DNA of 64,000 nt from Arcobacter vandammei (GCF_016106035.1 NZ_JADKPZ010000007.1:45230-109229); one strand, 5' to 3'. Positions 53,966-63,951 are shown, counted from the stretch's first letter. A program made the numbers and translations. Notes: generated by a model not told the origin, from the sequence alone.

Positions 53966-55858
53966 TTAAAGATTTAAAGTAATAGTAAATTCTGCACCTT
54001 TATAGTTTTGTTTATTATAGATAAAATCAACATTTCTTACACTGATTTCACCTTTTAACTGTAAAATAATCTCCTGAGTCATATAAAGCCCTATTCCAGT
54101 ACCTTGTGTTTTATCTTTTGTAGTGAAATATGGATTAAATACTTTTGATATATTCTCTTTTTTAATACCTCCAGCATTATCCTTTATAACAATTTTTATA
54201 TGATTATCTTTTTTATTTATATCAATAAAAATATACTTTTCTTGTGTTTTTCCTATTAACTCATCTCTTGCATTATTTAAAATATTTATTAATGCTTGAA
54301 TTAACTCATTTTCATAAGAGGTAATTTCAATATCCTCTATATTTTTGATAATAAAAATATCTTTTGCATTAAACTGAGCAGACAATAAGTCCAAAGTTTT
54401 ATTAATTGTATCTGATATTTTAAATTTTTGCTTCTCTTTATTTGGATTAAAGAAATTTCTAAAATCATCTATTGTTTGAGAAAGATAAGCAGCTGAACTA
54501 TTTATCTTTTTTGAACCCTCAACAAAAAATTCATCACTTAAAGCTCCCATCTCTTTTTGTATTAACATTCCACTTGTTGTTGCTGTTATAACAGATAGTG
54601 GTTGTCTCCATTGATGAGCTATATTTCCTATCATTTCACCCATTGTTGCCATTTTTGATTGCTGGAACAATAAAGCTTGTCTGCTTCCTATTTCATCTTT
54701 ATAGTCAAGGAATTTCTCCTCAATATATTTTGATACATAAATAGAAATTATCAATAAAATCATAATTAGAACAAAACTAGCTATTAAAATATTTTTTAAT
54801 TTATCATCAAAATCTTTATCAAGTTTTACTTTCATCTGTATAATTTCAAAATTTACATCATCTTCATAAAATGCTGAACCAATAACCCAATTCCAATTAG
54901 CTAAAGCTTTTACATAAGTAACTTTATTAACTTTATAATCAATATTTGAAGTGTTATATCTCTCTTCATATTTATAAAAATTATCTTCCGAATTTGCAGC
55001 TTTTATAAGACCATGTAAGTTTTCTTGTCTTGAAGCAAAAATAGTTTCTTTATTATAATTTAGCTTATCAATAGTCTCATCTTTACTTAAACAAACACCA
55101 TCATTTGTAACTATAAAGATACTTCCATTTTTACCAAATTTTATGCTATTTAAATACTCAATAACTTCTCTTTGAACATTTAAATTATACTCATCAAAAT
55201 ACTCTCCCGTTCCAATAGCAACATTAAATGGTTCAAAATATTTATAAAAAGCTATTTTTCTTGAAGATAGATTTGTAACTGGATTTTTCCAATAGTACTC
55301 ATCAAATCTCTCTGTTTTATTTTTAATTGTATCAACAATAGTTTTTACAAAGGTATATCCTCTATCATCTTTGTGTTCAAAAAAGTTTTTACCTTCATTC
55401 TCTTTATCCAAAGGAAGCATTAGTTTATTTCCAAACTCATCATCTATATAAAAATATCCTCTTCCTTCGTTATATCTTACTTTGTCAAGAGTTGTTTTTA
55501 TTAATTCAAAAATTTCATCTTTACTTTTTTTATTTTTATATGTTTCATAAATATGTGTAGCTATTGTATGGGCTTCATAAACTCTACTTTTTATAGATGT
55601 TCTTAGTTGAAATTCTGAGTTTTCTTGAATATATTTTATATAAGCATAGGCTCTATTTACTTCATCTTTTATCTGGTTTGCATTTTGTAAATAGAACTTC
55701 TCTTCTAAATCTTTTTTTGCAACTAAAAACATTTTTTTATTTTCTAAATATAGAAAAAATAGTAAAAATGTAGTGATAAATAGTATTAATAAAACAGGAG
55801 CATATCTTATTATTTTTAGTAACTGTTTTTCTTTATCTTTATCTTTATCTTTATTCAT
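53966..55858 (-). CDS. Sensor histidine kinase with double Cache domain
   Basis: 630 aa. TM1 (about 18-37), a periplasmic double-Cache region (about 60-345; RGYFYIDDEFGNKLMLP and GSIFIVTNDGVCLSKD mark the two lobes), TM2 (about 356-376), a DHp helix with phospho-His H415 in GEMIGNIAHQWRQPL, and HATPase (NILNNARDEL, DNAGGI, GTGIGLYMTQ). No response regulator is adjacent, so it is an orphan. The start codes for NKDKDKDKEK, from about four tandem hexanucleotide copies. Confidence 0.9.
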   Translation of the reverse strand: MNKDKDKDKEKQLLKIIRYAPVLLILFITTFLLFFLYLENKKMFLVAKKDLEEKFYLQNANQIKDEVNRAYAYIKYIQENSEFQLRTSIKSRVYEAHTIATHIYETYKNKKSKDEIFELIKTTLDKVRYNEGRGYFYIDDEFGNKLMLPLDKENEGKNFFEHKDDRGYTFVKTIVDTIKNKTERFDEYYWKNPVTNLSSRKIAFYKYFEPFNVAIGTGEYFDEYNLNVQREVIEYLNSIKFGKNGSIFIVTNDGVCLSKDETIDKLNYNKETIFASRQENLHGLIKAANSEDNFYKYEERYNTSNIDYKVNKVTYVKALANWNWVIGSAFYEDDVNFEIIQMKVKLDKDFDDKLKNILIASFVLIMILLIISIYVSKYIEEKFLDYKDEIGSRQALLFQQSKMATMGEMIGNIAHQWRQPLSVITATTSGMLIQKEMGALSDEFFVEGSKKINSSAAYLSQTIDDFRNFFNPNKEKQKFKISDTINKTLDLLSAQFNAKDIFIIKNIEDIEITSYENELIQALINILNNARDELIGKTQEKYIFIDINKKDNHIKIVIKDNAGGIKKENISKVFNPYFTTKDKTQGTGIGLYMTQEIILQLKGEISVRNVDFIYNKQNYKGAEFTITLNL

Positions 55859-55986
55859 ATTGGACTTCTTGAATACAAAATTTAATTATTACTTCATTAT
55901 ATGAATTTTTTTCATAAATTCTGCTTTATTATTTAATTTACCTTTATAAGTTATAATCAATTTTTAAAATTTTATAAGGAATGGAT

Positions 55987-56496
55987 ATGTCAAAAATAGG
56001 AATAATAGTTGCAAGTTCAAATAACAATTTAAAACTTGGTTTAAAATTTCAAGAGTTAGCAAAAGAGTTAAGTATAGATACAGATTTAATAAATTTAGTT
56101 GATTATAATCTTCCACTTTATAGTACAAATGAAGAGGAAAAAAATGGAATTCCTGAAAGTGTTTTGGATTTAGCGACAAAAATTATGGATTTAAGAGCTT
56201 TTATTATTGTTGCTCCTGAATACAACGGAGTTATGCCACCTGTTTTAAATAATGCTATGGCTTGGACTTCAAGAGCTACAAAAAATTGGAGAGATGCTTT
56301 TAATGATAAAGATGTAGCATTAGCAACACACAGTGGTGGTGGCGGACAAAAAGGTCTTCAAGCTATGAGAATTATGTTTCAACACCTTGGAGCAAATATT
56401 TTAGCTAGAGAAATATTAACAACTTACGAAAAAGCACTAAATGAAGATAGTGCAAAAGCTATTTTACAAAAACTTGCAAAACTTACAAACTCTTAA
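55987..56496 (+). CDS. NADPH-dependent FMN reductase
   Basis: 169 aa flavodoxin-like oxidoreductase: IGIIVASSNNNLKLG phosphate-binding start, APEYNGVMPPVLNNAMAW (FMN-site phrase of the family), and HSGGGGQKGLQAMR. An ATG at 55981 touches AAGGA with no spacing, so the second ATG at 55987, six bases after it, is chosen. The substrate (flavin, quinone, azo or chromate) cannot be told. Confidence 0.87.
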   Translation: MSKIGIIVASSNNNLKLGLKFQELAKELSIDTDLINLVDYNLPLYSTNEEEKNGIPESVLDLATKIMDLRAFIIVAPEYNGVMPPVLNNAMAWTSRATKNWRDAFNDKDVALATHSGGGGQKGLQAMRIMFQHLGANILAREILTTYEKALNEDSAKAILQKLAKLTNS

Positions 56497-56515
56497 GAAT
56501 TTTTCTTAAGAGTTT
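56487..56515. terminator. Bidirectional terminator FMN reductase / EAL protein
   Basis: Perfect arms AAACTCTTAAGAA (56487-56499) and TTCTTAAGAGTTT (56503-56515) around TTT. It contains the plus-strand TAA and touches the minus-strand stop. Confidence 0.82.
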
Positions 56516-58140
56516 TAAATAGTTTTACTTGGTTCGTGAATATAGAAACCTTGTGCATAATCAATACCTACTTTTGAAACTTTATCCAAAATCTCTTTTT
56601 GAGATACAAATTCAGCTATAGTTTTTATATTCTGAAGCTTCGCAAACTCCAAAATTGTTGTTACAATATCACAATGGTCACTATTATTAACAAAATCTTT
56701 AATCAAAGAACCATCTATTTTTATATAATCAGCCTTCAATTTAACCAAATAAGCAAAATTTGAATAACCACTTCCAAAATCATCTATTGCTATTTTACAA
56801 CCCATTCTTCTAACTGTTGCAATAAAGTCATTTATCTCGTCAAAATCGGCTATCTCTTCACTTTCAACAATTTCAAAAACAACTTTAGAAGCTATATTAT
56901 ATTCATTTAATTTATCTAAAATAAACTTTCTCATATTAGGGCTTGATATATCTTCTAGTGTTAAATTTATACTAAATTCAAAATCTTTATCTTTAAAATA
57001 TTCAAATGATTTTTCAATTACTATTTTTGTAATTGACAAATATTGTCTTGATTTTTTCGCAATATCTAAAAAGAAATATGGTGAATATACTTTATCATCT
57101 TCTATTAATCTAACCAAACACTCATATTTTTCTATCTTTTGTGTTTTTGTATTATAAATTGCTTGGTAATATGGAACTATTCTATCTTCTTTTATGGCAT
57201 TTTTTATTTTTAAAGTCCAACTTCTATTATTTTCATAGAATTTCTCTAACTCTAACTCTTTTGTATAGATAATTGCATCTTTATTTGTTTTAGAGTATTT
57301 TTTCACCATATTTGCACTTTCTAGCAAATATTCCTTATTTTCAAAAGAGAATACATATCTAAAATCAATAAAAATATCTTTATCCCTTAGCATTATTGGC
57401 TCTTTTGTAACTTTTTTTATAATCTCTTTTACATTTAAAATAAATTCATCTTTTATCTCTAAATCTGCCAAAATAGCGAACTCATCTGAATGAACTCTAT
57501 AAACACTATAATTTGAATAATTTCTTATCTCATCATCCAATCTTTTTGCTATTGTTTTTAATAATTTATCACCTTTTACATTTCCATAAAGGTCATTTAC
57601 AGAGCTAAAATCAACAATATCCAAAAGAACGATAGATGGGCATTCTACCTCTTTAATATCTTCCAAAAGGCTATATCTATTTGCTATTTTACTAACAACA
57701 TCTTCTCTTAAAGCCTTTTCTAATCTTACTGTTTTTTCAACTAAATCAGTAACTTCATATCTAAAAGATATGTACTCTATAATCTCCCCATTTTCATCTA
57801 AAATAGGAGAAATTACATTATCTACAAAATAATATGTTCCATCTTTTTTCTTATTTCTTAATAAACCTTTCCAACTATCTTTACCTTTTATTGTTTTCCA
57901 TAGTTCAAAAAATTTATTTTTATTATTTTCACCTTTTAAAAGACTATGAGGTTTTCCCAATACTTCATCTTTTGTATATTGAGAAACTTCAATAAACTTA
58001 TCATTTACATAAGTTACTTTACCTTCTAAATCACCTCTTGATACGATGTTTGTCTCTTTTGCAGCATTGTAGTATTGATTTAGGATATGATTCTCTTTTT
58101 TTAACTCTTCAATCTCTTTTTTTAGTTTAGAATTAAACAA
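56515..58140 (-). CDS. PAS-GGDEF-EAL cyclic-di-GMP protein
   Basis: 541 aa, no membrane helix. A short coiled coil, a PAS domain (about 28-140: VTYVNDKFIEVSQYTKDEVL), a GGDEF-like domain (about 150-300) whose active-site loop is HSDEF and so is probably inactive, and an EAL domain (about 310-541). The EAL domain has ECLVR in place of EALVR but keeps the metal and catalytic set (INLTLED, EIVESEE, IDDFGSGYSNF, DYIKIDGSLI, IAEFVS, QGFY), so phosphodiesterase activity is likely. The start is TTG with AAAGGA eight bases before it; there is no ATG near the N-terminus. Confidence 0.88.
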   Translation of the reverse strand: MFNSKLKKEIEELKKENHILNQYYNAAKETNIVSRGDLEGKVTYVNDKFIEVSQYTKDEVLGKPHSLLKGENNKNKFFELWKTIKGKDSWKGLLRNKKKDGTYYFVDNVISPILDENGEIIEYISFRYEVTDLVEKTVRLEKALREDVVSKIANRYSLLEDIKEVECPSIVLLDIVDFSSVNDLYGNVKGDKLLKTIAKRLDDEIRNYSNYSVYRVHSDEFAILADLEIKDEFILNVKEIIKKVTKEPIMLRDKDIFIDFRYVFSFENKEYLLESANMVKKYSKTNKDAIIYTKELELEKFYENNRSWTLKIKNAIKEDRIVPYYQAIYNTKTQKIEKYECLVRLIEDDKVYSPYFFLDIAKKSRQYLSITKIVIEKSFEYFKDKDFEFSINLTLEDISSPNMRKFILDKLNEYNIASKVVFEIVESEEIADFDEINDFIATVRRMGCKIAIDDFGSGYSNFAYLVKLKADYIKIDGSLIKDFVNNSDHCDIVTTILEFAKLQNIKTIAEFVSQKEILDKVSKVGIDYAQGFYIHEPSKTI

Positions 58141-58248
58141 TTCTCAATTCCTTTAAAATTATTTCTTTCAATTATAGCCTCTTTTATTTAACAAAAAATA
58201 AAGAATAAATATTATTTAGATAAAATATGAATAAAAAAAGGATAAATT

Positions 58249-58887
58249 TTGGATATTGCAAATATTAGAGGAAAATATACTACTAAAGATTTTGATATAA
58301 AAGATTTAGATAAAAATCCATTTAAACAATTTGAAATTTGGTTCAATGATGCAATAAATGAAAATCTTCCAGAGCCAAATGCTTTTTCACTTGCAACAAC
58401 TGGTCTTGATATGATGCCTAGTTTAAGAACTGTACTTTTAAAATATTTTAGTGAAAAAGGTTTTGTATTTTTTACAAACTATGATAGTAAAAAAGCAAAA
58501 CAACTTGAAGCTAATCCAAAAGCAGCAGCACTATTTACTTGGCTAACACTAGAAAGACAGATAAAAATAGAGGCAAATGTAGAAAAAATATCAAAAGCTG
58601 ACTCTTTAAAATATTTCTTATCAAGACCAAAAGGGAGTCAATTAGGAGCTTGGGTTTCAAGACAAAGTGAAGTTATAAGTTCAAGAGCTTTATTGGAAAA
58701 TAAGTTTAGAGAGATGAAAGAAAAATTTTTAAATAAAGAGATTCCTTTTCCATCTTTTTGGGGTGGTTATATCTTAAAACCTGTAAAAATAGAGTTTTGG
58801 CAAGGTGGAGAAGATAGACTTCATGATAGATTTTCTTATGAACTACAAGAAAATGGTTCTTGGGAAATTAAAAGATTAGCTCCCTAA
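58249..58887 (+). CDS. pdxH: Pyridoxamine/pyridoxine 5'-phosphate oxidase
   Basis: 212 aa FMN enzyme that makes pyridoxal phosphate. NAFSLATTGLDMMPSLRTVL, KGFVFFTNYDSKKAKQL, SRPKGSQLGAWVSRQSEVI, FWGGYILKPVKIEFWQGG and LHDRFSY are diagnostic, and the length matches. The start is TTG (58249-58251) after AAGGAT. It lies alone between two c-di-GMP genes of opposite strand. Confidence 0.95.
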   Translation: MDIANIRGKYTTKDFDIKDLDKNPFKQFEIWFNDAINENLPEPNAFSLATTGLDMMPSLRTVLLKYFSEKGFVFFTNYDSKKAKQLEANPKAAALFTWLTLERQIKIEANVEKISKADSLKYFLSRPKGSQLGAWVSRQSEVISSRALLENKFREMKEKFLNKEIPFPSFWGGYILKPVKIEFWQGGEDRLHDRFSYELQENGSWEIKRLAP

Positions 58888-58900
58888 TCTTTTAATTTTT
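58868..58900 (+). terminator. Terminator after pdxH
   Basis: Perfect arms TTAAAAGATTAG (58868-58879) and CTAATCTTTTAA (58884-58895) followed by TTTTT. The pdxH stop codon lies in the 3' arm. It overlaps the stop of the convergent cyclase gene. Confidence 0.88.
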
Positions 58901-61028
58901 AATCTTCAAACAACTCTATAGAGTTTTTACCCTGTTTTTTTGCTTCATACATGGCCGTATCAGCTTGTTTTATTAAATCTTTTACGCTAACACTATCATC
59001 ACTAAATAGAGTTATACCAATACTTGGTGTTGAGATATTTTTGTGTCCTTCTATTTTTTCAATACTGTTTAAAGTATCTTTTATTTTTGTTGCAAGATAG
59101 ATAATATTTCTTCTAGCTTCATCTTTTGTTGAACCTAAATTATCAAGTAAAATTACAAATTCATCTCCACCAACTCGTGAAACTGTATCTTCTTCTCTAA
59201 TGCTCTCTTTCATTTTTTTAGCAACATTTATCAGTAAAATATCACCTATATCATGCCCTAAAGTATCATTTATAATTTTAAAATTATCTAAATCTATAAA
59301 AATCAATCCACCAATTATTTTATGTCTTGTTACTTTTCTAATTGCTTGTTCTATTCTATCTGTTAATAAAACTCTATTTGGAAGACCTGTTAAATTATCG
59401 TGTGTTGCTTGATACTCTAAGATTTTCTCTTTATCTTTTATTTTTCCAATATCAAAATATTGTCCAACATAATGTGTAATTTTTCCTTGATTATTTTTAA
59501 TTGCATTTATTGTTGCTTTTAAAGGAATTATCTCATCATTTGATTTTTTATTATAGATTTCTCCACTCCAAAAACCATTTATTCTTATATCATTCCATAA
59601 AGACTCTATAAATTTCTCATCTTGGTGAGCAGTTTTAAATATTCTTGGATTTCTTCCTATAAGTTCATCTTTTGTGTATCCCATAATAGAGCAAAATGAT
59701 TGATTAACTTTTACAATAAATCCTTCTGTATCAGTAATTAACATAGGTTCTGCAACATCAAAAGAGTAAGAAGATAATCTTAATTCATCTTCTTGTGCCA
59801 ATCTTTGCTCTTCATATTTTATCTTCTCTATACAATGGTCAATATCATTTACAAGCTTATCAAATAAAACTTCAACCTCTTTATCAAAAAAGCCAACTTT
59901 TGTTGAATAAATTATCATAACAGCAATAACTTCTCCAAAGCTTTTAATTGGAAATGTTGCCATTGAGTTTATATTTAAACCTTTTGCTTCATTATAGAAA
60001 ACTGATAAATTTTTCTCATTGAAATTATTTATAACAATATTTGTTTGCCATTTTGTAGTTCTTGAAACTAAATTTTCGTGAGAAATATCTTGATAATAGT
60101 TTACTTGAGAAGATATAATATCTTTTAATTTTCCATCTTGAGCATAGATTTTTTTCTCATAAACATCATAAAAAAATGCAAATTTTAAATTCTCATTTTG
60201 AGCTAAAATTTCACAAACATTTGGATACAGAGATTTTTTATCATAAGTTTTTGTTAAAAATTTATTTGTCTTACTCAAAATCTCATAAATCTCTTTATAA
60301 TTTTTTATTTTTAAAAAGTTTGATTGCTCTTTTGAAACAATATCTCTTAAAACAAAAAACAAAGAAAGCATAGTAAAAAATACAATAACTAAAAAGATAA
60401 TAGCAAGATCTTTTGAGTTCAAAGTAGAACTTTCAAGATCATCTATCTCTTTATTAACTGCTTGAACTAATAAGCCTAAGACTTCTCTTAAATATTTTGA
60501 ATTTTCATCTCTTGATAAAAACTCTACAATTTTACTCATATCAATATTTGCTTGATTTGCATATCTAAACTGCTTTGAAAAAAAGATAGAAGTTAAAATA
60601 TTTTTCTTTGCATTAAAATAAGCTTCTTGGATTTTTTGTAAATTAACACTTCCACTTTCTAACTCTTTTCTTACTTCTTCTACTTGTTTTAAATCATAAT
60701 CTAAACTTTCAATTTTTCTATCTAAATTTAGTTTTTCTACTGTAAGTATAAGATTTTTAAAACTAGTATCACTTAGTAGATAATCATTTTTTAACTCTGC
60801 CAAATTTCTTGGTGCTAAAAAATATTTAATTACACTTTTTTCCTCTTTATCAATAGCAAAAATAAACTCTTTTACATTTTTTATAAAAACTTCATTTTGC
60901 TTCAATACCTCAACTTCTTTTATCATCAAAGTTTTTTCATAAACTAAATAAGCACTATAAAGCAATATTAATAAAATAGGAAGAGTAAAAATTGTTATTA
61001 TTTTAAGAAAAAGTTTATCTTTAAACAA
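58899..61028 (-). CDS. Membrane GAF-PAS-GGDEF diguanylate cyclase
   Basis: 709 aa. TM1 (about 9-30), an extracytoplasmic helical region, TM2 (about 207-230), a GAF-like domain (about 265-405), a PAS domain (about 415-535: AEPMLITDTEGFIVKVNQSF), and a GGDEF domain (about 545-709). The active site is intact (SRVGGDEFVIL) and the product-inhibition site RxxD is present (REED just upstream). It therefore should make c-di-GMP under feedback control, opposite in action to the EAL protein nearby. The start is TTG, five bases after AAAGGA. Confidence 0.92.
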   Translation of the reverse strand: MFKDKLFLKIITIFTLPILLILLYSAYLVYEKTLMIKEVEVLKQNEVFIKNVKEFIFAIDKEEKSVIKYFLAPRNLAELKNDYLLSDTSFKNLILTVEKLNLDRKIESLDYDLKQVEEVRKELESGSVNLQKIQEAYFNAKKNILTSIFFSKQFRYANQANIDMSKIVEFLSRDENSKYLREVLGLLVQAVNKEIDDLESSTLNSKDLAIIFLVIVFFTMLSLFFVLRDIVSKEQSNFLKIKNYKEIYEILSKTNKFLTKTYDKKSLYPNVCEILAQNENLKFAFFYDVYEKKIYAQDGKLKDIISSQVNYYQDISHENLVSRTTKWQTNIVINNFNEKNLSVFYNEAKGLNINSMATFPIKSFGEVIAVMIIYSTKVGFFDKEVEVLFDKLVNDIDHCIEKIKYEEQRLAQEDELRLSSYSFDVAEPMLITDTEGFIVKVNQSFCSIMGYTKDELIGRNPRIFKTAHQDEKFIESLWNDIRINGFWSGEIYNKKSNDEIIPLKATINAIKNNQGKITHYVGQYFDIGKIKDKEKILEYQATHDNLTGLPNRVLLTDRIEQAIRKVTRHKIIGGLIFIDLDNFKIINDTLGHDIGDILLINVAKKMKESIREEDTVSRVGGDEFVILLDNLGSTKDEARRNIIYLATKIKDTLNSIEKIEGHKNISTPSIGITLFSDDSVSVKDLIKQADTAMYEAKKQGKNSIELFED

Positions 61029-61085
61029 AGTATTCCTTTTGATTATTTATTTGATTATTCTACTGTTAATTCGTTAATATATGAA

Positions 61086-62450
61086 TTATTTTTCATATAT
61101 ATTATAATATTTACCTTTAATTTTTGTTTTATTTAATCTATCTAAAATTATATTTAGTTTATCTTTTTTTACTGCAACATAAGAACAAAAGTCTAAAACA
61201 TCGATTTTACCAATATCATCTTTATCCAAACCAATTCCAGCTGTTAAGCTTCCTAAAATATCCATTTTTCTTAATTTATGTTTTTTTCCGCCATTTATAA
61301 AAATAGCTCTTAAACCTAAATCTATCTCAAAATTTGAATTATCTCTTATAGTTTTTGCATCTTTAAACTCAATATCATCAAATATCTCTTTAAATTCATT
61401 TGCTCTTTGCTCTTCATCATTTGTAAAAAATGAAATTGCAACTCCACCTTTTCCTGCTCTTGCTGTTCTTCCAATTCTGTGAGTATGAATTTTTGAGTTT
61501 AGTGCTAAATCATAATTTATAACTAAATCCACATCATCAATATCAAGTCCTCGACTAGCTACATCAGATGCTATTAAAATTGGATAAGTTTGGTTTGAAA
61601 ATAAGATTAAAGTTTCATCTCTTTGCTTTTGCTCCAAATCGCTGTGCATTGTTAGAACATCTAAACCATCATCATGTAAAATATCTGCTAAATCTTCACA
61701 AGTTATTTTTTGATTACAAAAAATAATTGTAGATTTTGCTTCAAAACTTCTTATTAATTTTTTTATATTTTGTGCTTTTTCTCTCTCTTCAAGAGCATAA
61801 AACTCTTGTTTAATTATATTTTTCTCTTCATTTTCAACTTCAATATGAAGTGGATTATCCAAAATATTTGAAACTAAATTTTTAATATCATCTGTATAAG
61901 TTGCAGAAAATAGCATAGTTTGTCTCTTTTTTGGTAAAAAACTAGCAACTTTTTCTATATCTTCAAAAAATCCCATATCAAGCATTTTATCAGCTTCATC
62001 AAGAACAAAAGTATCTACAAAATCTAAATTTAAATTTTTCTCACCTAAATGTTTTAAAACTCTTCCAGGTGTTCCTACAATAATATGAGCTTGATGATTT
62101 AGTGAGACAACTTGAGGTTTAAAAGGAACTCCACCACAAAGTGTTAAAATTTTTACATTATGAATATGTCTAAATAAAAGTCTCAAATTTTGGGCGATTT
62201 GATTTGCTAATTCTCTTGTAGGTGCTAAAAGTAAGGCTTGAACCTTAAACTCTTTTACTCTTAATTTTTCAACAATTGGTAAAGAAAAAGCAAGAGTTTT
62301 ACCACTTCCTGTTTTTGCTCTTGCAATTAAATCTCTTCCTTCTAAAGAGCTATTTAAACTTAGCTCTTGAATTGGTGTAAGATTTATATATCCTTGACTT
62401 TCAAGATTTTTCTTAAAATCTTCACTTATTTTCAGCTCATTAAACTTCAC
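61086..62450 (-). CDS. dbpA: DEAD-box RNA helicase, DbpA type
   Basis: 454 aa (E. coli DbpA is 457). Q motif LTPIQELSL, Walker A ARAKTGSGKT, PTRELANQ, TPGR, DEAD in VLDEADKMLDMGF, SAT in LFSATYTD, and the C-terminal helicase motifs ASDVASRGLDIDDVD and HRIGRTARAG. The last 75 residues match the DbpA rRNA-binding domain (ILGSLTAGIGLDKDDIGKID), so it probably acts on 23S rRNA during 50S assembly. The start is GTG; it overlaps the DedA gene by 11 nt. Confidence 0.92.
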   Translation of the reverse strand: MKFNELKISEDFKKNLESQGYINLTPIQELSLNSSLEGRDLIARAKTGSGKTLAFSLPIVEKLRVKEFKVQALLLAPTRELANQIAQNLRLLFRHIHNVKILTLCGGVPFKPQVVSLNHQAHIIVGTPGRVLKHLGEKNLNLDFVDTFVLDEADKMLDMGFFEDIEKVASFLPKKRQTMLFSATYTDDIKNLVSNILDNPLHIEVENEEKNIIKQEFYALEEREKAQNIKKLIRSFEAKSTIIFCNQKITCEDLADILHDDGLDVLTMHSDLEQKQRDETLILFSNQTYPILIASDVASRGLDIDDVDLVINYDLALNSKIHTHRIGRTARAGKGGVAISFFTNDEEQRANEFKEIFDDIEFKDAKTIRDNSNFEIDLGLRAIFINGGKKHKLRKMDILGSLTAGIGLDKDDIGKIDVLDFCSYVAVKKDKLNIILDRLNKTKIKGKYYNIYEK

Positions 62451-62997
62451 TATTTTCTACCTTTTTTCTTTTTTTCTTAAAATTTGAAATCAATATAAAA
62501 ATAATCACAAAAACGATCACAAAACCTAAATATTGAAACTTATCTGCTATACTCATCAAAAATTCACCAGCAACAAAACTAATATATCCAATAACACAAG
62601 CCCATAAAATAGAAGCAAAAACATTTAAAATCATAAATTTATATGGATTATACTCTGAAACTCCCATTACAAGAGGAATTAAAGTTTTAATACCATAAAT
62701 ATATTTTTGAATAAATACTATTAAAATTCCATATTTTTTTAGCAAGACCTTAACCAAAGCTATCTTTTTTTTATGATTTTTCATCATATCATCAACATAG
62801 GCTTTATTATATTTTCCCATATAAAATAGAAATTGGCTACCTAAAAAATTTGAAGTAGCAGCGACCGCAACACAAATATATATATTTAAATCACCTGCAT
62901 AAGAAAAAGCTCCAGCAATAGCAAGAGCCAAAAAACCACCACCAAAAGTGTATAAAAATAGAGCTATATAGCCCCAATCTTGAATAAATTGTTCCAT
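62440..62997 (-). CDS. DedA-family membrane protein
   Basis: 185 aa, about five membrane segments. DedA phrases: GGGFLALAIAGAFSYAGD, FLGSQFLFYMGKY, and YIYGIKTLIPLVMGVSEY in the place of the usual RFIPGLRT motif, with the key Arg changed to Lys. DedA proteins are linked to undecaprenyl-phosphate or lipid recycling and membrane potential. Translationally coupled to dbpA, a pairing with no obvious logic. Confidence 0.85.
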   Translation of the reverse strand: MEQFIQDWGYIALFLYTFGGGFLALAIAGAFSYAGDLNIYICVAVAATSNFLGSQFLFYMGKYNKAYVDDMMKNHKKKIALVKVLLKKYGILIVFIQKYIYGIKTLIPLVMGVSEYNPYKFMILNVFASILWACVIGYISFVAGEFLMSIADKFQYLGFVIVFVIIFILISNFKKKRKKVENSEV

Positions 62998-63092
62998 AAA
63001 TTTCCTAATTTTTTCTATAAAAGTAGATATTCTATCTAAAATGGTATAAAAATATTATTTTCCTAATTTCACAATTTTTACATAGTTTTTTA

Positions 63093-63098
63093 TATAAT
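63093..63098 (+). promoter_or_regulatory. -10 box of the DUF4197 gene
   Basis: TATAAT 29 bases before the ATG at 63127; AAAAGGA is the ribosome-binding site. The rest of 62998-63126 is AT-rich with no other feature seen. Confidence 0.5.
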
Positions 63099-63126
63099 CT
63101 TGTAATTTATTTTAAAAGGAAAAGAT

Positions 63127-63924
63127 ATGAAAAAATCATTAATTGCTACAACTATTTTATTTTCAACTCTAAGTTTTGGATTTGATTTAAAACAAATCGC
63201 AAGTGAGGTATCAAAAAATATACCAACAACAACTCAAAATTCAACAAAAGGTTCAAATTTAGACAACTCAACAATCTCAAATGGATTAAAAGAGGCTTTA
63301 AAAACTGGTGTTACTTATGCTACTTCAACTTTAGGAGCTGATGGAGGTTACTTAAATAATAAAGATGTAAAAATCCCACTTCCAAACAATCTTTCAACTA
63401 TTGAAAGTGCTATTAGAAAAGCAGGTGGTGATAAAATGGCTGATGATTTAATAAACTCAATGAATAGTGCTGCATCAAAAGCAGCTCCTAAAACAGCAGA
63501 AATTTTTATGAACTCTATTTCTAAAATGAGTTTAACAGATGCTCAAAATATTTTAAATGGTGGAGATAGTGCTGCAACTGAATATTTTAAGAAAAATAGT
63601 TCAAATGAGCTTAAAGCTATGATAAAACCAATAGTTCAAGATAGTATGAAAGAAAATAATGTTGCAAAATATTATGATGCTGCAAATAATTTTTATCAAG
63701 GAACTGCAAAAAATCTTGTTCAAAATAGTGCAGTTACAGGTTTTGCAAAAAATTTAGGAGTTGATTCTTATATTCCAGGAAATAGTAGTGAAAATTTAGA
63801 TGACTATATTACTTCAAAAGCTATGGATGGACTTTTTACTATAATTGCACAAAAAGAGGCAAGTATTAGAGCAAATCCACTTGAGCAAACAAGCTCAATT
63901 CTAAAACAAGTTTTTGGAAAATAA
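63127..63924 (+). CDS. DUF4197 periplasmic protein
   Basis: 265 aa with a signal peptide (cleavage near SFG, residue 19). The mature part is mainly helical and Asn/Ser/Ala-rich, with phrases typical of DUF4197 (GLKEALKTGVTYATSTLGAD, VKIPLPNNLSTIESAIRKAG, DAQNILNGGDSAATEYFKKN). No function is known for the family. No lipobox. A single gene with its own terminator. Confidence 0.85.
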   Translation: MKKSLIATTILFSTLSFGFDLKQIASEVSKNIPTTTQNSTKGSNLDNSTISNGLKEALKTGVTYATSTLGADGGYLNNKDVKIPLPNNLSTIESAIRKAGGDKMADDLINSMNSAASKAAPKTAEIFMNSISKMSLTDAQNILNGGDSAATEYFKKNSSNELKAMIKPIVQDSMKENNVAKYYDAANNFYQGTAKNLVQNSAVTGFAKNLGVDSYIPGNSSENLDDYITSKAMDGLFTIIAQKEASIRANPLEQTSSILKQVFGK

Positions 63925-63925
63925 T

Positions 63926-63951
63926 AAAAAAGAGAAGATTTTCTCTTTTTT
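63926..63951 (+). terminator. Terminator after the DUF4197 gene
   Basis: AAAAAAGAGAA (63926-63936) and TTCTCTTTTTT (63941-63951) with a four-base loop, right after the stop. The remaining 49 bases of the window show nothing further. Confidence 0.85.

Noticed and set aside
61077..61100. Inverted repeat ATATATGAA/TTCATATAT near the dbpA end as a terminator
   Set aside because: Purely AT-rich 9-bp stem with no T run on the minus strand; too weak to list as a feature.
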